A stretch of DNA of 64,000 bases from Palsa-506 sp963707065 (GTDB lineage Bacteria; Actinomycetota; Actinomycetes; Streptosporangiales; Streptosporangiaceae), in the NCBI GenBank assembly GCA_963707065.1, contig CAVPPJ010000005.1, positions 248,001 to 312,000 of the forward strand. Direction: 5' to 3'. Made by a program: the position numbers and the translations under genes. Shown in pieces: positions 50,536 to 60,306 of this stretch. Each line of letters begins with the position of its first letter. The first letter of the stretch is position 1. Below the pieces are notes generated by a model. That model searched no databases, was not told the DNA's origin, and saw only the letters and a list, made by a program, of their open reading frames with translations.

Positions 50536-51639
50536 ATGCCCGACATTCATGCCGCCCGCAGGGCGCGGCTGCAGGAGCAGGCAGCCGCGCTCGGCGCCGA
50601 CGCCGCCCTCATCACCAGCCTGGTCAATGTCCGCTACCTGACCGGCCTCGCCAGCTCGAACGCGGCACTGCTGCTGCCGGCCGCCGGGACCGCGGGCGCG
50701 GGGACAGCCGTGCTGGCGACGGACTCGCGCTATACGCCGGCGGCGGAGCGTGACTGCCCGGACGTCGAGCTGATCATCCAGCGGTTCACCGAGCCCGCGC
50801 TCGCCGCGCTGGCCGCCGCCCGCGGCTGGACCACGGTGGCGTTCGAGGAGCACGAGATGACCGTCGAGCGCCACCAGGCGCTGGCCGGCGGCGGCGGCCT
50901 GACGCTGATCCCGCTCGGCCGCCTGGTGGAAGGCCTGCGGATGGTGAAGGACGATGCCGAGATCGCCCTGCTGGCGCGAGCCTGCCAGATCACCTCCGGT
51001 GCGTTCGAGGCCGTCGTGACCGCCATCAGGCCCGGCCTGACCGAGCGCGAGTTCGCGATCATCCTGGAACGCGAGATGACCGACCGCGGCGCGGAGGGAC
51101 TGGCCTTCGACACCATCGTGGCCAGCGGGCCGAACGGCGACACGCCGCATCACGTGCCCACCAGCCGGCCCTTCGCCGCCGGGGATCTCATCACCATCGA
51201 CTGCGGTGCCCGGCATGCCGGGTATCACGCGGACATGACCCGCACCGTCGCGATCGGCGAGCCGGCCGGCTGGCAGCGGGAGATCTACGACCTGGTGGCC
51301 GCCGCGCAGCGGGCCGGGCTCGAGACCGTCACCGTCGGCGCCGAGGTGGCGGCCGTTGACGCGGCGGCCAGGGACCTGATCAGCGCGGCAGGCCACGGCA
51401 GGCACTTCGGGCACGGCACCGGGCACGGCGTCGGCCTGGAGATCCACGAGGCGCCGATGATCTCCTGCGGCCGGACGGGTACACTGGCGGCCGGAGTTCC
51501 CGTCACCGTCGAGCCTGGCGTCTACCTGCCAGGCAGGGGCGGAGTCAGGATCGAGGACACTCTCGTGGTGCGCGCCGGCACTGGCGCGATCCCGGGCGAG
51601 CTGCTCACCACGGTAACGACCGAACTGCTGGTCCTCTAG
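50536..51639 (+). CDS. Xaa-Pro aminopeptidase/dipeptidase (M24B family)
   Basis: Metallopeptidase with pita-bread fold. A creatinase N-terminal domain (VRYLTGLASSNAALLLP) is followed by the catalytic domain. The five expected metal ligands are in IDCGARHAGYHADMTRT (two Asp), HGTGHGVGLEIHEAP (His), VEPGVYLPG (Glu) and VRIEDTLVV (Glu). At 367 residues it has the length of PepQ/PepP relatives in the efp-nusB neighbourhood of actinobacteria. Confidence 0.92.
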   Translation: MPDIHAARRARLQEQAAALGADAALITSLVNVRYLTGLASSNAALLLPAAGTAGAGTAVLATDSRYTPAAERDCPDVELIIQRFTEPALAALAAARGWTTVAFEEHEMTVERHQALAGGGGLTLIPLGRLVEGLRMVKDDAEIALLARACQITSGAFEAVVTAIRPGLTEREFAIILEREMTDRGAEGLAFDTIVASGPNGDTPHHVPTSRPFAAGDLITIDCGARHAGYHADMTRTVAIGEPAGWQREIYDLVAAAQRAGLETVTVGAEVAAVDAAARDLISAAGHGRHFGHGTGHGVGLEIHEAPMISCGRTGTLAAGVPVTVEPGVYLPGRGGVRIEDTLVVRAGTGAIPGELLTTVTTELLVL

Positions 51640-51716
51640 CCAGATCGCCCGTCCTGCCAGCAGGACGCCCGCCGCGGCCCGAACTACAGGCCCCCCATGC
51701 AGGAGACACGACAGAC

Positions 51717-52274
51717 TTGGCCACGACGAACGACCTCAAGAACGGCATGACCCTCAACCTCGACGGCCAGCTCTGGGGCGTGGTGGACTTCCAGCACGTG
51801 AAGCCGGGCAAGGGCGGGGCCTTCGTGCGCACGAAGCTCAAGAACGTGCTCACCGGGAAGGTCGTCGACCGGACCTTCAACGCCGGGGTGAAGGTCGACG
51901 TGGCCAACGTGGACCGGCGCGAGATGCAGTACCTCTACCGCGAGGGCGACGACTACGTGTTCATGGACGTCCAGGACTACGAGCAGCCGCGGATCCCGGC
52001 GGCCACCGTCGGCGACGCCGCGAACTACCTGCTGGAGGAGCAGACCGCGACGGTGGCCTTCAACGACGGCGTGCCGCTGTACGTGGACCTGCCCGCGTCG
52101 GTGGAGCTGACGGTCAGCCAGACGGACCCCGGGATGCAAGGGGACCGGTCCACCGGCGGCACCAAGCCGGCCACCCTGGAGACCGGGGCGCAGGTCCAGG
52201 TCCCGCTGTTCATCACCACCGGCGAGAAGGTCAAGGTCGACACCCGCACCGGCGATTACATCGGCCGGGCGTGA
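51717..52274 (+). CDS. efp: Translation elongation factor P
   Basis: Relieves ribosome stalling at proline runs. The TTG at 51717 gives the standard actinobacterial N-terminus ATTNDLKNGMTLNLDGQLW with AGGAGA 10 nt upstream. The tip loop is HVKPGKGGAFVRTKLKN. The OB-fold signature at the end (GEKVKVDTRTGDYIGRA) is intact. Its 185 residues are normal. It is followed by nusB, as is common. Confidence 0.96.
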   Translation: MATTNDLKNGMTLNLDGQLWGVVDFQHVKPGKGGAFVRTKLKNVLTGKVVDRTFNAGVKVDVANVDRREMQYLYREGDDYVFMDVQDYEQPRIPAATVGDAANYLLEEQTATVAFNDGVPLYVDLPASVELTVSQTDPGMQGDRSTGGTKPATLETGAQVQVPLFITTGEKVKVDTRTGDYIGRA

Positions 52275-52313
52275 CTCCCGGACTTTCCGGCCCACGGCAA
52301 CCTGACGGCCGTC

Positions 52314-52724
52314 ATGTCGGCACGCGGTAAGGCCAGGAAGCGGGCGCTCGATATCCTGTTCGAGGCCGAGATCCGCGGCGAGCCGGTCCTTGACCTGCTG
52401 GCCGAGCGGTCGGAATCCGCGAGCCCGCCGGTGCCCGAGTACGCCGCGGAACTCGTCCGCGGCGTCCAGGAGCACCGCGAGCAGATCGACGAGATGCTCG
52501 CGGAGCATGCCCGTGGCTGGACGCTGGAGCGGATGCCCGCCGTCGACAGGAACATCCTGCGGATCGGCACCTACGAGCTGTTCTGGGCCACCGGCGTACC
52601 CGACGGCGTCGCGATCAGCGAGGCGGTGCTGCTCGCCCGCGAGCTGTCGACGGACGCGTCACCGGCCTTCGTCAACGGCCTGCTCGCCCGCCTGCTGGAA
52701 CTCAGGCCGACGGCCGGCGGCTAG
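52314..52724 (+). CDS. nusB: Transcription antitermination factor NusB
   Basis: Binds boxA RNA with NusE to support rRNA antitermination. The 136-residue helical protein has ARKRALDILFEAEIRGEP, ELVRGVQEHREQIDEML, MPAVDRNILRIGTYELFW and the C-terminal FVNGLLARL. The ATG follows directly after efp in the conserved efp-nusB order. Confidence 0.96.
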   Translation: MSARGKARKRALDILFEAEIRGEPVLDLLAERSESASPPVPEYAAELVRGVQEHREQIDEMLAEHARGWTLERMPAVDRNILRIGTYELFWATGVPDGVAISEAVLLARELSTDASPAFVNGLLARLLELRPTAGG

Positions 52725-52813
52725 GGCCGCCGGCGGGCGGGCCGCGGCGGCCGGATTTGTCGGTGCCCCGGGTTACAGTCGGGAAGCATGCCGACGCCGC
52801 GAGGAGGCGCCAG

Positions 52814-54031
52814 TTGACCGGCGACCGGGTTCCGGGGACCAGGGACGACGCGGGCTGTCACATCCTGCACGTCGACATGGACGCCTTTTACGTGAGCGTC
52901 GAGATCAGGGACCGGCCGGATCTGGCCGGCGTGCCGGTGATCGTGGGCTCTGCCAGCGGCCGCAGCGTGGTGCTCTCGGCCTCCTACGAGGCTCGTGCCT
53001 TCGGGGTGCGCTCGGCGATGCCGATGATGCGCGCCCGGCGGCTCTGCCCGCAGGCAGTGATCATCCCGCCCAGGCACGGCCTGTACGCCGCCGTGTCCAG
53101 GGAAGTCATGGCCGTGTTCAGGTCGGTGACCCCCGAGGTGGAGCCGCTCGCGCTGGACGAGGCGTTCCTGGACGTCTCCGGTGCGCTGCGCCGCCTGGGC
53201 CCGCCCGCCGAGATCGGCGAGCTGATCCGGGCAGCGGTCCGCGGGCAGCAGGGGATCATCTGCTCGGTGGGCATCGCGACCTGCAAGTTCGTCGCCAAGC
53301 TCGCCTCGATCCAGTGCAAGCCGGATGGCCTCCTGGTCATCCCCGCGGGCGGCGTCCTGGATTTCCTGCACCCGCTGCCGGTCTCGGCGCTGTGGGGCGT
53401 GGGGGACCGGACCGCGCGGGTGCTGGCGGGTCTCGGCCTGCGGACGGTGGCCGACATTGCGCATGCGCCTCCCGCTTCTCTGGAACGAGCACTCGGGCGC
53501 AGTGCCGGCGCTCACCTGACGGCGCTCGCGTGGGGCCGTGATGACCGCAGGGTGCAGGCCGGCGCACTGGAGAAGAGCATCGGCGCCGAGGAGACATTCG
53601 CCAGCGACGTCGAGGACCCCGAGGTCATCCGCCGGGAGCTGCTCCGGCTGTCCGGGCGGACGGCGCGCGGCCTGCGCTCGGCGGGCTGCGCGGCCAGGAC
53701 GATCGTCGTGAAGCTCCGGCTGGCTGACTTCACCACGATCACCCGGTCCCGGACGCTGCCGGAGCCGACGGATGTGGCCCAGCAGGTCTACGCGACCGCG
53801 TGCGCGCTGTTCGCGGCCGCCGGGCTCGATGCCCGCGCGAGGCTGCGCCTGGTCGGCGTCCGGGCTACCGGCCTTGTCCCGGCGGCCGCCGCTGAGGAGC
53901 AGCTCGCCTTCGGCGACCGGCCCGCGGCCTGGCGCGAGGCTGAGCAGGCGGTGGACCGGATTGCCGGCCGGTTCGGGACGGATGCGGTGCGGCCGGCCGC
54001 GCTGGTCAACGGCCACCCGCAGCGGCCGTGA
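52814..54031 (+). CDS. dinB: Y-family DNA polymerase IV
   Basis: Error-prone lesion-bypass polymerase. The TTG at 52814 is chosen because GAGGAGG lies 6 nt upstream; an earlier in-frame GTG at 52757 has no ribosome site. The palm catalytic acids are in ILHVDMDAFYVSVE and LALDEAFLDVS. The steric and finger residues are in SYEARAFGVRSAMPM, with two helix-hairpin-helix motifs in SALWGVGDRTARVLAGLGLR. The little-finger domain completes about 405 residues. No beta-clamp motif is obvious beyond the EEQLAFG segment near the C-terminus, which fits the usual QLxLF type. Confidence 0.92.
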   Translation: MTGDRVPGTRDDAGCHILHVDMDAFYVSVEIRDRPDLAGVPVIVGSASGRSVVLSASYEARAFGVRSAMPMMRARRLCPQAVIIPPRHGLYAAVSREVMAVFRSVTPEVEPLALDEAFLDVSGALRRLGPPAEIGELIRAAVRGQQGIICSVGIATCKFVAKLASIQCKPDGLLVIPAGGVLDFLHPLPVSALWGVGDRTARVLAGLGLRTVADIAHAPPASLERALGRSAGAHLTALAWGRDDRRVQAGALEKSIGAEETFASDVEDPEVIRRELLRLSGRTARGLRSAGCAARTIVVKLRLADFTTITRSRTLPEPTDVAQQVYATACALFAAAGLDARARLRLVGVRATGLVPAAAAEEQLAFGDRPAAWREAEQAVDRIAGRFGTDAVRPAALVNGHPQRP

Positions 54032-54232
54032 GCCCCGCCCGCGCGGCACAGTTGCCCAGCTGCCACGGGGGGCTGGCGCGGCCCCAGGGAGCCCGGCCGG
54101 CCTGGCTGTTCCCGGCCGAGGTCGGTGTACTCTTTCTATTGACGCACTCGCGCTCGTATTCTGGGCATAAGCCAGGCCGTGAGGCGAAGGTCAGACCCTA
54201 TCGCCGCGTGCGAGTTTCATATGGGAGGCAAC

Positions 54233-54712
54233 GTGCCGCTTTCTGAGCACGAGCAGCGTCAGCTCGAGCAGATCGAGCAGTCGCTCTACGCCGATTATCC
54301 GCGCTTCGCGCATGCGGCCCGCCGCAGTGATCCGCGTGTGCACTACAAGCGCAGAGTCGTCGAGGCGGCGTTCGGGTTCCTGCTCGGCATCGGCATGCTG
54401 CTGGGCGGAGTCGTGTCCACGTACATCTGGATCGGCGTGGCAGGCTTCGTGGTCATGCTGGCGTGCGCGATGTGGGCGCTGAACAGCTGGCGGCACATGA
54501 CGGGCACGGCCACCAGCCGTGCTGCCGCCGGGCCGCCGGACGCCGGTACCGTCACGGACATCGGCACCGCCACTGGCCGCCGCGGCAAGGGCCGCCGCGG
54601 CGCGGCCGGGCGGCGCGGCGGCAAGGACCGCCGCAGCGGCCGCGCGCAGCATCCAGGGCTGATGGCGCGGCTGGAGGAAAGGTGGCGCCGGCGCCAGGAG
54701 CGGGACCGCTAG
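54233..54712 (+). CDS. DUF3040 membrane protein
   Basis: Small actinobacterial protein of unknown function. The GTG at 54233 with GGGAGG 4 nt upstream gives the family start PLSEHEQRQLEQIEQSLYAD. Two transmembrane helices follow (FGFLLGIGMLLGGVVSTYIW and IGVAGFVVMLACAMWALN). The tail is very basic (RRGKGRRGAAGRRGGKDRR), unusual even for the family. An AT-rich patch at 54128-54170 with TTGACG is probably the promoter, though no well-spaced -10 is clear. Confidence 0.9.
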   Translation: MPLSEHEQRQLEQIEQSLYADYPRFAHAARRSDPRVHYKRRVVEAAFGFLLGIGMLLGGVVSTYIWIGVAGFVVMLACAMWALNSWRHMTGTATSRAAAGPPDAGTVTDIGTATGRRGKGRRGAAGRRGGKDRRSGRAQHPGLMARLEERWRRRQERDR

Positions 54713-54869
54713 CCGTCAGCCCGGCCCGCTCAGTCAGCCGGCCCCGCCCGGCAGCGCGCCCCGCCCCGCTCAGTCAGCCGATCCGCTCGTCAGTCCCCCG
54801 CTCGTCAGCCGGCCCTGCTCGTCAGCCGCCCCCCGGGCAGCCGGCCCCGTCCGGCAGTCCCCCGCTCAG
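54713..54869. repeat. Degenerate repeats between convergent genes
   Basis: Copies of CAGTCAGCCGGCCC and GCTCGTCAGCCGGCCC-like units fill the gap between the DUF3040 stop and the end of tgpA. No gene or clean hairpin is seen. Confidence 0.55.
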
Positions 54870-57424
54870 TCAGTCGGCCATGCCTTCCGGCCCCAGCTGA
54901 CGGACCTGGCCGCGTACCCGCAGCCCGGCCGCGTCGAGCCAGCCAAATATGTCCAGCGCGTGCTGCAGGCCCGCCCGCATCGGCACCAGGGCCGACGGCG
55001 GCAGCAACTTTGCTCGCCAGCGGGCGGGCGCGGGCGAGTTCGCGGCGACAGCCCGCCGGATGGTATCGACGTCCGCACGCAGCGACTCCGGCGCCTGCGC
55101 CACCTTCGCGTAGCGTGCTCGTTCCTCCGCCTGGGCAATACGGTCAAGCGCCTGCTGGGCGGGCGCGTCCAGCCCGAGGGTGGTAGCCAGCCGGCGGGAT
55201 ACCGCGCGCGGAGACTCGCTGACCCGCCAGCCGATGCCGTAGTCGGCCAGGTCGTCATGCAGTTCCCGCCAGGCGGCATGTGCCCGTGCGCTGTCGTCCC
55301 TGGCGGCTTGCCAGCGCCGCCGCCGGATGGCCGTCCTGGTCGTTCTCGGCACCACCGCCAGCAGCGCCAGGATGATGATGGTGATCGCGGCGACCGGGAC
55401 CTGGCCGCCGTGCGCGCCCGCCTTCGTGCCCGACTTGCCGATCTGGGGGGCTACCTTCCTCGCCAGTGCGTTGCCGCCCACACCAGTCTGGGTGCTGCCG
55501 GGCGTTCCGCCCGTGCCCGGCCCGGTCGTCGTCCCGCCAGGCCCGGTCGGCGTGCTGGACTGCGCGTAGACCGGCACGGTGGCCGTGCCCTGGCCGCCAG
55601 GCCCGCCCGGGGTCGGCTCGAAGCGCAGCCAGCCGACCCCCTGGAAGTAGAGTTCGGGCCAGGCATGCGCGTCGGCCTCGGTTACCTTCCAGGTGCCGTC
55701 GTGCTCGGGCGTGCCCGCGGTGTAGCCGACAGCGACCCGGGACGGTATGCCGACCAGGCGGGCAAGCGCGGCCATCGCGAAGGCGAACTGCTGGCAGTAG
55801 CCGCGCTTGGTCTTGGTCAGGAAGTCCACCAGGCCTTGCGCGTTGTTCTGCACGTGCACGTCCAGGCTGTAGGTGAAGTGCCCGCCGGTCAGGAACCAGG
55901 CCTGCAGCGCCAGTGCCTTCTGGATGGCGGTCGGGTCGCCGGCGGTGATCTGCTTGGCCAGCGCCAGCAGCTGCTTCCTCGCGGGTGACGGGAAGGGCAG
56001 GTACTGCTTGGCGATGCTGGCCGGGGGGGCCGTGGCGTGCTCCAGCTGCTGCAGCGAAGGCTCGATGTCATCACTCGTCGCGGTGTAGCTGAGGCCGGAC
56101 AGCTGGGCGTGGGCCAGGAAAACCATCAGGGTCGAGGGGTCGTCCTGCCAGCTGCCCTGGATCCGGACATCCTGCGGCGCATACGGCAACGGCAGGAAGG
56201 TCAGTGGCGATGAGTAGCCGGTGACCCCGCTGTTCACGGTAATCCGGGTGCGGAAGGACTGAGCCGGGATGGCTGCGCTGAGACCCGGAATGGCGGGCAG
56301 CGCCACGCCCTGGCCCAGCTGGCTGCCCTCAGTCGGCACTACCGGGACCCAGATGCTGGTCCCCGGGGCGTAGTTCAGTACCTGGTCCTGCAGGTACTGG
56401 TATTTCGCCTTGGGGTTGGTGGTGCGATAGGTCAGCACGGTGGCATTGCTGCCGTGCGTCAGCATGCCCGCCATCTGGACTATCGGGTCGGTGAGCACGA
56501 TCCGCGCGGTGCCGCTGCCCGGGCCGGCATCACCGTGGCCGCTGAAGAGCTTATGCACGCGGAGCCCGGGAAGCAGCAGCGGGATGAAGATCGCGAGGCT
56601 GACCGCGGCGAGGCCGATGCGCCGTCCCGACGCGGCCAGCGCCCGGGTATCGGGGGCCCTGGCCGGCTCGTCGTCATCCGATCCGCTCTGCCAGAGGGTG
56701 ACCAGGCGGCCCCAGATGCGGAGCCGTTCCCGCCCATCGGCGGCCAGCAGCGCCAGGTAGCCGGTCATGCCGAGACAGAAGGTGATCGTGGCGCCAACCG
56801 CGCCCTGCCGGGCGCTTGTCGTGATCGGCACGCTGAATAGCGCCAGCAGCGGCAGCCCGGCGATGGCCGGGCTGCGCAGCCGTACCGCGATCAGGTCGGC
56901 CGCGACTGCCATCAGCCCGATGCCGGCCGCCGCGAGCAGCTCGACGCCGTGGATCCCGGGTACCGGCGGCCGGAAGATCCGCTCGCCGGCCCCTGGCCGG
57001 CCAGGTGCCACAGGTGCAGGAGCGAGTTCTTCGTGGGCACGATCCAGCCGACCGACTCGGGTCCGGCGAACAGCAGGTTCAGGTACAGCAGCAGGCCGGC
57101 CAGGTAAGTGATGAGGCACGCCACCGTCGGCAGAAACCGCAGCCGGGTCACGCTGGCGGCAGCGCAGCCGACGACCACCAGGCCGAGCAGTTCCCAGTAC
57201 CAGGCGGGGTTGGTCAGCAGCGGCGCGGTCGCGCCGAGCGCCAGTACGGTGGCGATCACCCCGGCCGGCAGTGCGGGCAGCCGGGTGGCGGTACCCGCGG
57301 CGGCAACCACGACGATTGCCCCGACCCCGGCCCAGAACCAGCCGATGCCCCTGAACAGCGGGTACAGCGCGATCGACGCCAGCAGGACGGCCGCGGCCGT
57401 GGTCAGCGTCAGCCGGTGGTTCAT
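54870..57424 (-). pseudogene. TgpA-type membrane transglutaminase, split by a frameshift
   Basis: Membrane protein with an extracytoplasmic transglutaminase-like domain. The ATG at 57424, overlapping the DUF58 stop, starts a frame with five or so N-terminal membrane helices (LTLTTAAAVLLASIALYPLF onward) that ends at 56912. The rest continues in another frame from about 56990 (AGERIFRPPVPGIHGVELLA). It has more helices, the catalytic core GYCQQFAFAMAALARLVGIP, then DAHAWPELYFQGVGWLRF, and a C-terminal cytoplasmic domain. Restoring one base in the GGGGCC run near 56988-56995 gives about 851 residues. The start codons recorded upstream in the second frame are artefacts. Confidence 0.87.
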
Positions 57425-58821
57425 ACGGCTGCCCCCGGCATGTCACTGACCTTGGCCGGCCGCGCGGCCAGCCCCGTGCCCGCCACCCGCCGCCATGCGG
57501 TTGCGAGCGGCATCGCGGCGTCCACGGTGATCACCCGCCAGCCCGCCCCGGCCAGGATGGCAGCGGCCTGGCGGGTGTCCGCATGTGCGGCCGCGCTGCT
57601 GGCCGCCGCCTTCGCGCTGCCGCGCCGCTGGCCGCCCTGCTGCTGCCCCGCCCCGTCCGGCTGCTGGCCCGCTCCGCCAGCCTCCCGGGCCGGCCCGGCC
57701 TCGGCATCCGCGTCCTTCCTGGCGCCCGGCGCGCCCCAGGTGGACACCGCGAGTAGCAATGCGATCGCCGGGCCGCCGTCACGCCTGCTGGTGGCAAGCT
57801 GCCGCGCGCTCGCCGCGGACAGTCGGCCAGCGATCACGATGAGCAGCCCGCCGCCACTTGCCCGGATGCCGGCCAGTCCGCCGGACAGGTCAACGCCACG
57901 GGACGGCTTGACGACGGCGAGGGAGTCGAGCAGCACGTCCTCGAACATGCCGGCCGCGGCGACCGCCCCGGCGTCGGTGATGAGCTGGCCGTCCATGCCG
58001 CTCCGCGCGACGTCCACGCCGATCGAGGCGGCGGCGCTGACGGCGAATTCGAACGAGGAGGCAACGCCTGTTCCGGCGTGCGCCGACCGCCGTGTATCGA
58101 GGAGCAGCAGCGCGCGGTTCCGCCACCGCTGCTCCTCGCGGCGGACCATCAGCTCGCCGTACCGCGCCGTGGACCGCCAGTGCACCCGGCGCAGCTCATC
58201 GCCGTCCCGGTAGGCACGCGGGACCACGTCGTCCTCTCCGGCGGCCACCGCGGCGCGGGCCCTGCCGTCGCCTTCGCCCACCCAGGTTGCGCCGAGCGTC
58301 GTCCGGTCCAGCGGCACCACCCTGGGCGTGACGACCAGCGTGGTGGTGGTGGCGAACGAGCGCCCGAGCTCGACCAGGCCGAACGTGTCAGCGATCCGCA
58401 CCTCAAGCGGCCCGATGGGGAACTTGCCCCGCAGGTCCGAGCGCAGCGGATACGTCAGCTCGCGTATGCCGCCCCGCTCCACCCCGTCCAGGACGTATCT
58501 CGGCCGGGTGCCCAGCGCGTAAGGTATCGCGTCCTCGGCGAGCAGCAGGCCGGTCGGCAGCCGCGAGACGTTCTCCAGCCGGAGTGTCACGCGAGCGGTA
58601 TGGCCGGCCGGCACCCGGGCCGGGGACACCTGCCGGACGCAGCTGAGCCGGTACCTGGCCCGGCCAGCCGCAAGCGCCGACAGCAGCGGGAGAATGAAGA
58701 GCAGCGCCCCGACGCTGACCAGGTCACGCTCGCCGAGGGCCAGGCCCGCGATGGCCGCGGCCAGCCCGGCGGCCAGGAATGACGTGCCGCGTGTGGTGAA
58801 TCCCGCGAGCAATGACCGCAT
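57421..58821 (-). CDS. DUF58 domain membrane-anchored protein
   Basis: Partner of MoxR ATPases and TgpA proteins in a widespread three-gene module. Two N-terminal membrane helices (FLAAGLAAAIAGLALG, SVGALLFILPLLSALAA) are followed by a beta-rich domain and the DUF58 core (YRDGDELRRVHWRSTARYGE, MVRREEQRW) leading into a von Willebrand-like region (ALLLLDTR). A Gly/Ala-rich loop lies near residue 370. At 466 residues it is a little longer than usual. Its stop overlaps the tgpA start. Confidence 0.9.
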   Translation of the reverse strand: MRSLLAGFTTRGTSFLAAGLAAAIAGLALGERDLVSVGALLFILPLLSALAAGRARYRLSCVRQVSPARVPAGHTARVTLRLENVSRLPTGLLLAEDAIPYALGTRPRYVLDGVERGGIRELTYPLRSDLRGKFPIGPLEVRIADTFGLVELGRSFATTTTLVVTPRVVPLDRTTLGATWVGEGDGRARAAVAAGEDDVVPRAYRDGDELRRVHWRSTARYGELMVRREEQRWRNRALLLLDTRRSAHAGTGVASSFEFAVSAAASIGVDVARSGMDGQLITDAGAVAAAGMFEDVLLDSLAVVKPSRGVDLSGGLAGIRASGGGLLIVIAGRLSAASARQLATSRRDGGPAIALLLAVSTWGAPGARKDADAEAGPAREAGGAGQQPDGAGQQQGGQRRGSAKAAASSAAAHADTRQAAAILAGAGWRVITVDAAMPLATAWRRVAGTGLAARPAKVSDMPGAAV

Positions 58822-58905
58822 CTAAGGCCCTTCCTTCCGCCCTGCCCGTCCGATCTGCGACGTCGCGGTGACCCGGGCCACTGGCCGCCGGCGGCGCCGG
58901 CGGCG

Positions 58906-59922
58906 CTATTTCAGCGGTAGCGGCAGCCGCTCGATGAGTTTCGTCAGTACCCGCTCGGGAAGCTCGCGTTCCACCATGGCCTCGGGAGTGGGCAGCAGCC
59001 GGTGTGCGAGCACCGGCCCGGCGAGCGTCTGGACATCGTCGGGGATGACGAAGTCCCGGCCGTCCAGGGCCGCGTAGGCCCGGCTGGCGCGCAGCAGGTG
59101 CAAGGTAGCGCGCGGGGAGGCGCCGAGCCGCAGTTCCGGCGATGACCGGGTGGCGCTGACCAGGTTGATGACGTACTGCTTGATCGGCAGCGCTACGTGC
59201 ACGGCCCGGACGGCCGCGATCAGGTCGCGGATGTCCGTCGCATGGGCAGCCGGCTGCAGGCTGTCAAGTGGCGATGACGACCCGTGCGTGTCCAGCATCT
59301 CCAGCTCCGACGCCTTGTCCGGGTACCCGATGGAGATGCGCGCGGTGAAGCGGTCCCGCTGCGCCTCCGGCAGCGGGTACGTGCCTTCCATCTCGACCGG
59401 GTTCTGGGTCGCGATGACCATGAAAGGGAGCTCCAGCGGGTAGGTGGAACCGTCCACCGTGACCTGGCGCTCTTCCATGCATTCCAGCAGTGCGGACTGG
59501 GTCTTCGGGGACGCCCGGTTAATTTCGTCGCCGATCACGATGTTGGCGAAGATCGGCCCCGGCTTGAACTCGAATTCCCTGAGTTCCTGGTCGAAGGCGC
59601 TGACCCCGGTTAGGTCGCTCGGCAGCAGGTCCGGGGTGAACTGCACGCGCCGGATGGAGCAGTCGATCGACCGTGCGAGAGCCTTGGCGAGCAAGGTCTT
59701 CCCGACGCCGGGAACATCCTCGATCAGCACGTGTCCCTCGGCGAGCAGGACCGTGAGGGCCAGCCGGATAGCCTCCGGCTTGCCCTCGATGACGGTCTCG
59801 ACGGCCGTGGTGATCTGGTGCGCCACCGCCACCAGGTCGTCTAGCGTACGGTCCGCCCGACCCGTATCAATTACCACATGTCCTCCTCGCGTCACCTGCG
59901 GCGCGATTGTCGAGTCCGCCAT
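58906..59922 (-). CDS. MoxR family AAA+ ATPase
   Basis: Chaperone-like ATPase, first gene of the moxR-DUF58-tgpA operon. Walker A is EDVPGVGKTLLAKAL (near residue 70), Walker B is NIVIGDEINRASPKTQSALL, and sensor 1 is FMVIATQNPVEMEGTYPLPE with an arginine finger in QRDRF. The 338-residue length is typical. The ATG has GGGAGC upstream. Its promoter lies back to back with the mraZ promoter region. Confidence 0.95.
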   Translation of the reverse strand: MADSTIAPQVTRGGHVVIDTGRADRTLDDLVAVAHQITTAVETVIEGKPEAIRLALTVLLAEGHVLIEDVPGVGKTLLAKALARSIDCSIRRVQFTPDLLPSDLTGVSAFDQELREFEFKPGPIFANIVIGDEINRASPKTQSALLECMEERQVTVDGSTYPLELPFMVIATQNPVEMEGTYPLPEAQRDRFTARISIGYPDKASELEMLDTHGSSSPLDSLQPAAHATDIRDLIAAVRAVHVALPIKQYVINLVSATRSSPELRLGASPRATLHLLRASRAYAALDGRDFVIPDDVQTLAGPVLAHRLLPTPEAMVERELPERVLTKLIERLPLPLK

Positions 59923-60212
59923 GCCAGGTAGCTCCCATGTGATGTAAGGACCATGCGTTCAGACATTACGTCGTGAAATAGCCTGCGCGCGATGCCGCTT
60001 CGGTATCGGCGGTGTAACGAGGTAGGCGCGGCCGGGGTTCACCGGCCGCTGCTGGTGCGCGTGCAGCCTCCCGTTCATACGCCCGGGCAGTTCCCCGCAC
60101 GCCCCGGCACCGCATGCGGGCCCGTGCCCTTGTGTACTGCGCTCCACTTCACTCCACCCTCCTGACCTTGTAACTCCCCGCGATAGGGAACCGGTTCATC
60201 CGGTCTGTGTCG

Positions 60213-60240
60213 TTGACGGTGGGGGATTGTGGAGTACAGT
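60213..60240 (+). promoter_or_regulatory. mraZ promoter
   Basis: TTGACG (60213-60218) and TACAGT (60235-60240) with a 16-bp spacer form a good sigma-A-type promoter. Transcription would start near 60247, about 60 nt before the mraZ GTG. Confidence 0.7.
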
Positions 60241-60254
60241 GGTGGACCGTGGAG
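60220..60254 (+). promoter_or_regulatory. Four MraZ-type TGG boxes at 10-bp spacing
   Basis: TGGGG (60220), TGGAG (60230), TGGTG (60240) and TGGAG (60250) start exactly 10 bp apart and cover the promoter spacer, the -10 and the start site. In E. coli, MraZ binds direct TGGGN repeats separated by 5-nt spacers, giving the same 10-bp period, and represses its own operon. Confidence 0.75.
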
Positions 60255-60269
60255 CGGATGATGCTCCAC
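60249..60269 (+). promoter_or_regulatory. Hairpin at the predicted 5' end of the mraZ transcript
   Basis: GTGGAGC (60249-60255) and GCTCCAC (60263-60269) form a perfect 7-bp stem around GGATGAT. The left arm contains the fourth MraZ-type box. Confidence 0.45.
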
Positions 60270-60306
60270 AGCGCACCGCAGGTGGGGAATGGGGAGGTGA
60301 GCGCAG

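Larger units (their letters stand above)
59923..60306. other. Divergent intergenic region, moxR / mraZ
   Basis: About 380 bases. The right end holds the mraZ promoter and boxes described separately. The left part has AT-richer sequence near 59943-59990, the likely moxR promoter. The middle (60020-60170) is GC-rich without a gene. Confidence 0.5.

Noticed and set aside
54139..54171. TTGACG with TATTCT or CATAAG as the DUF3040 promoter.
   Set aside because: Spacings of 12 and 21 bp do not fit a standard promoter, so it is mentioned only as an AT-rich patch.
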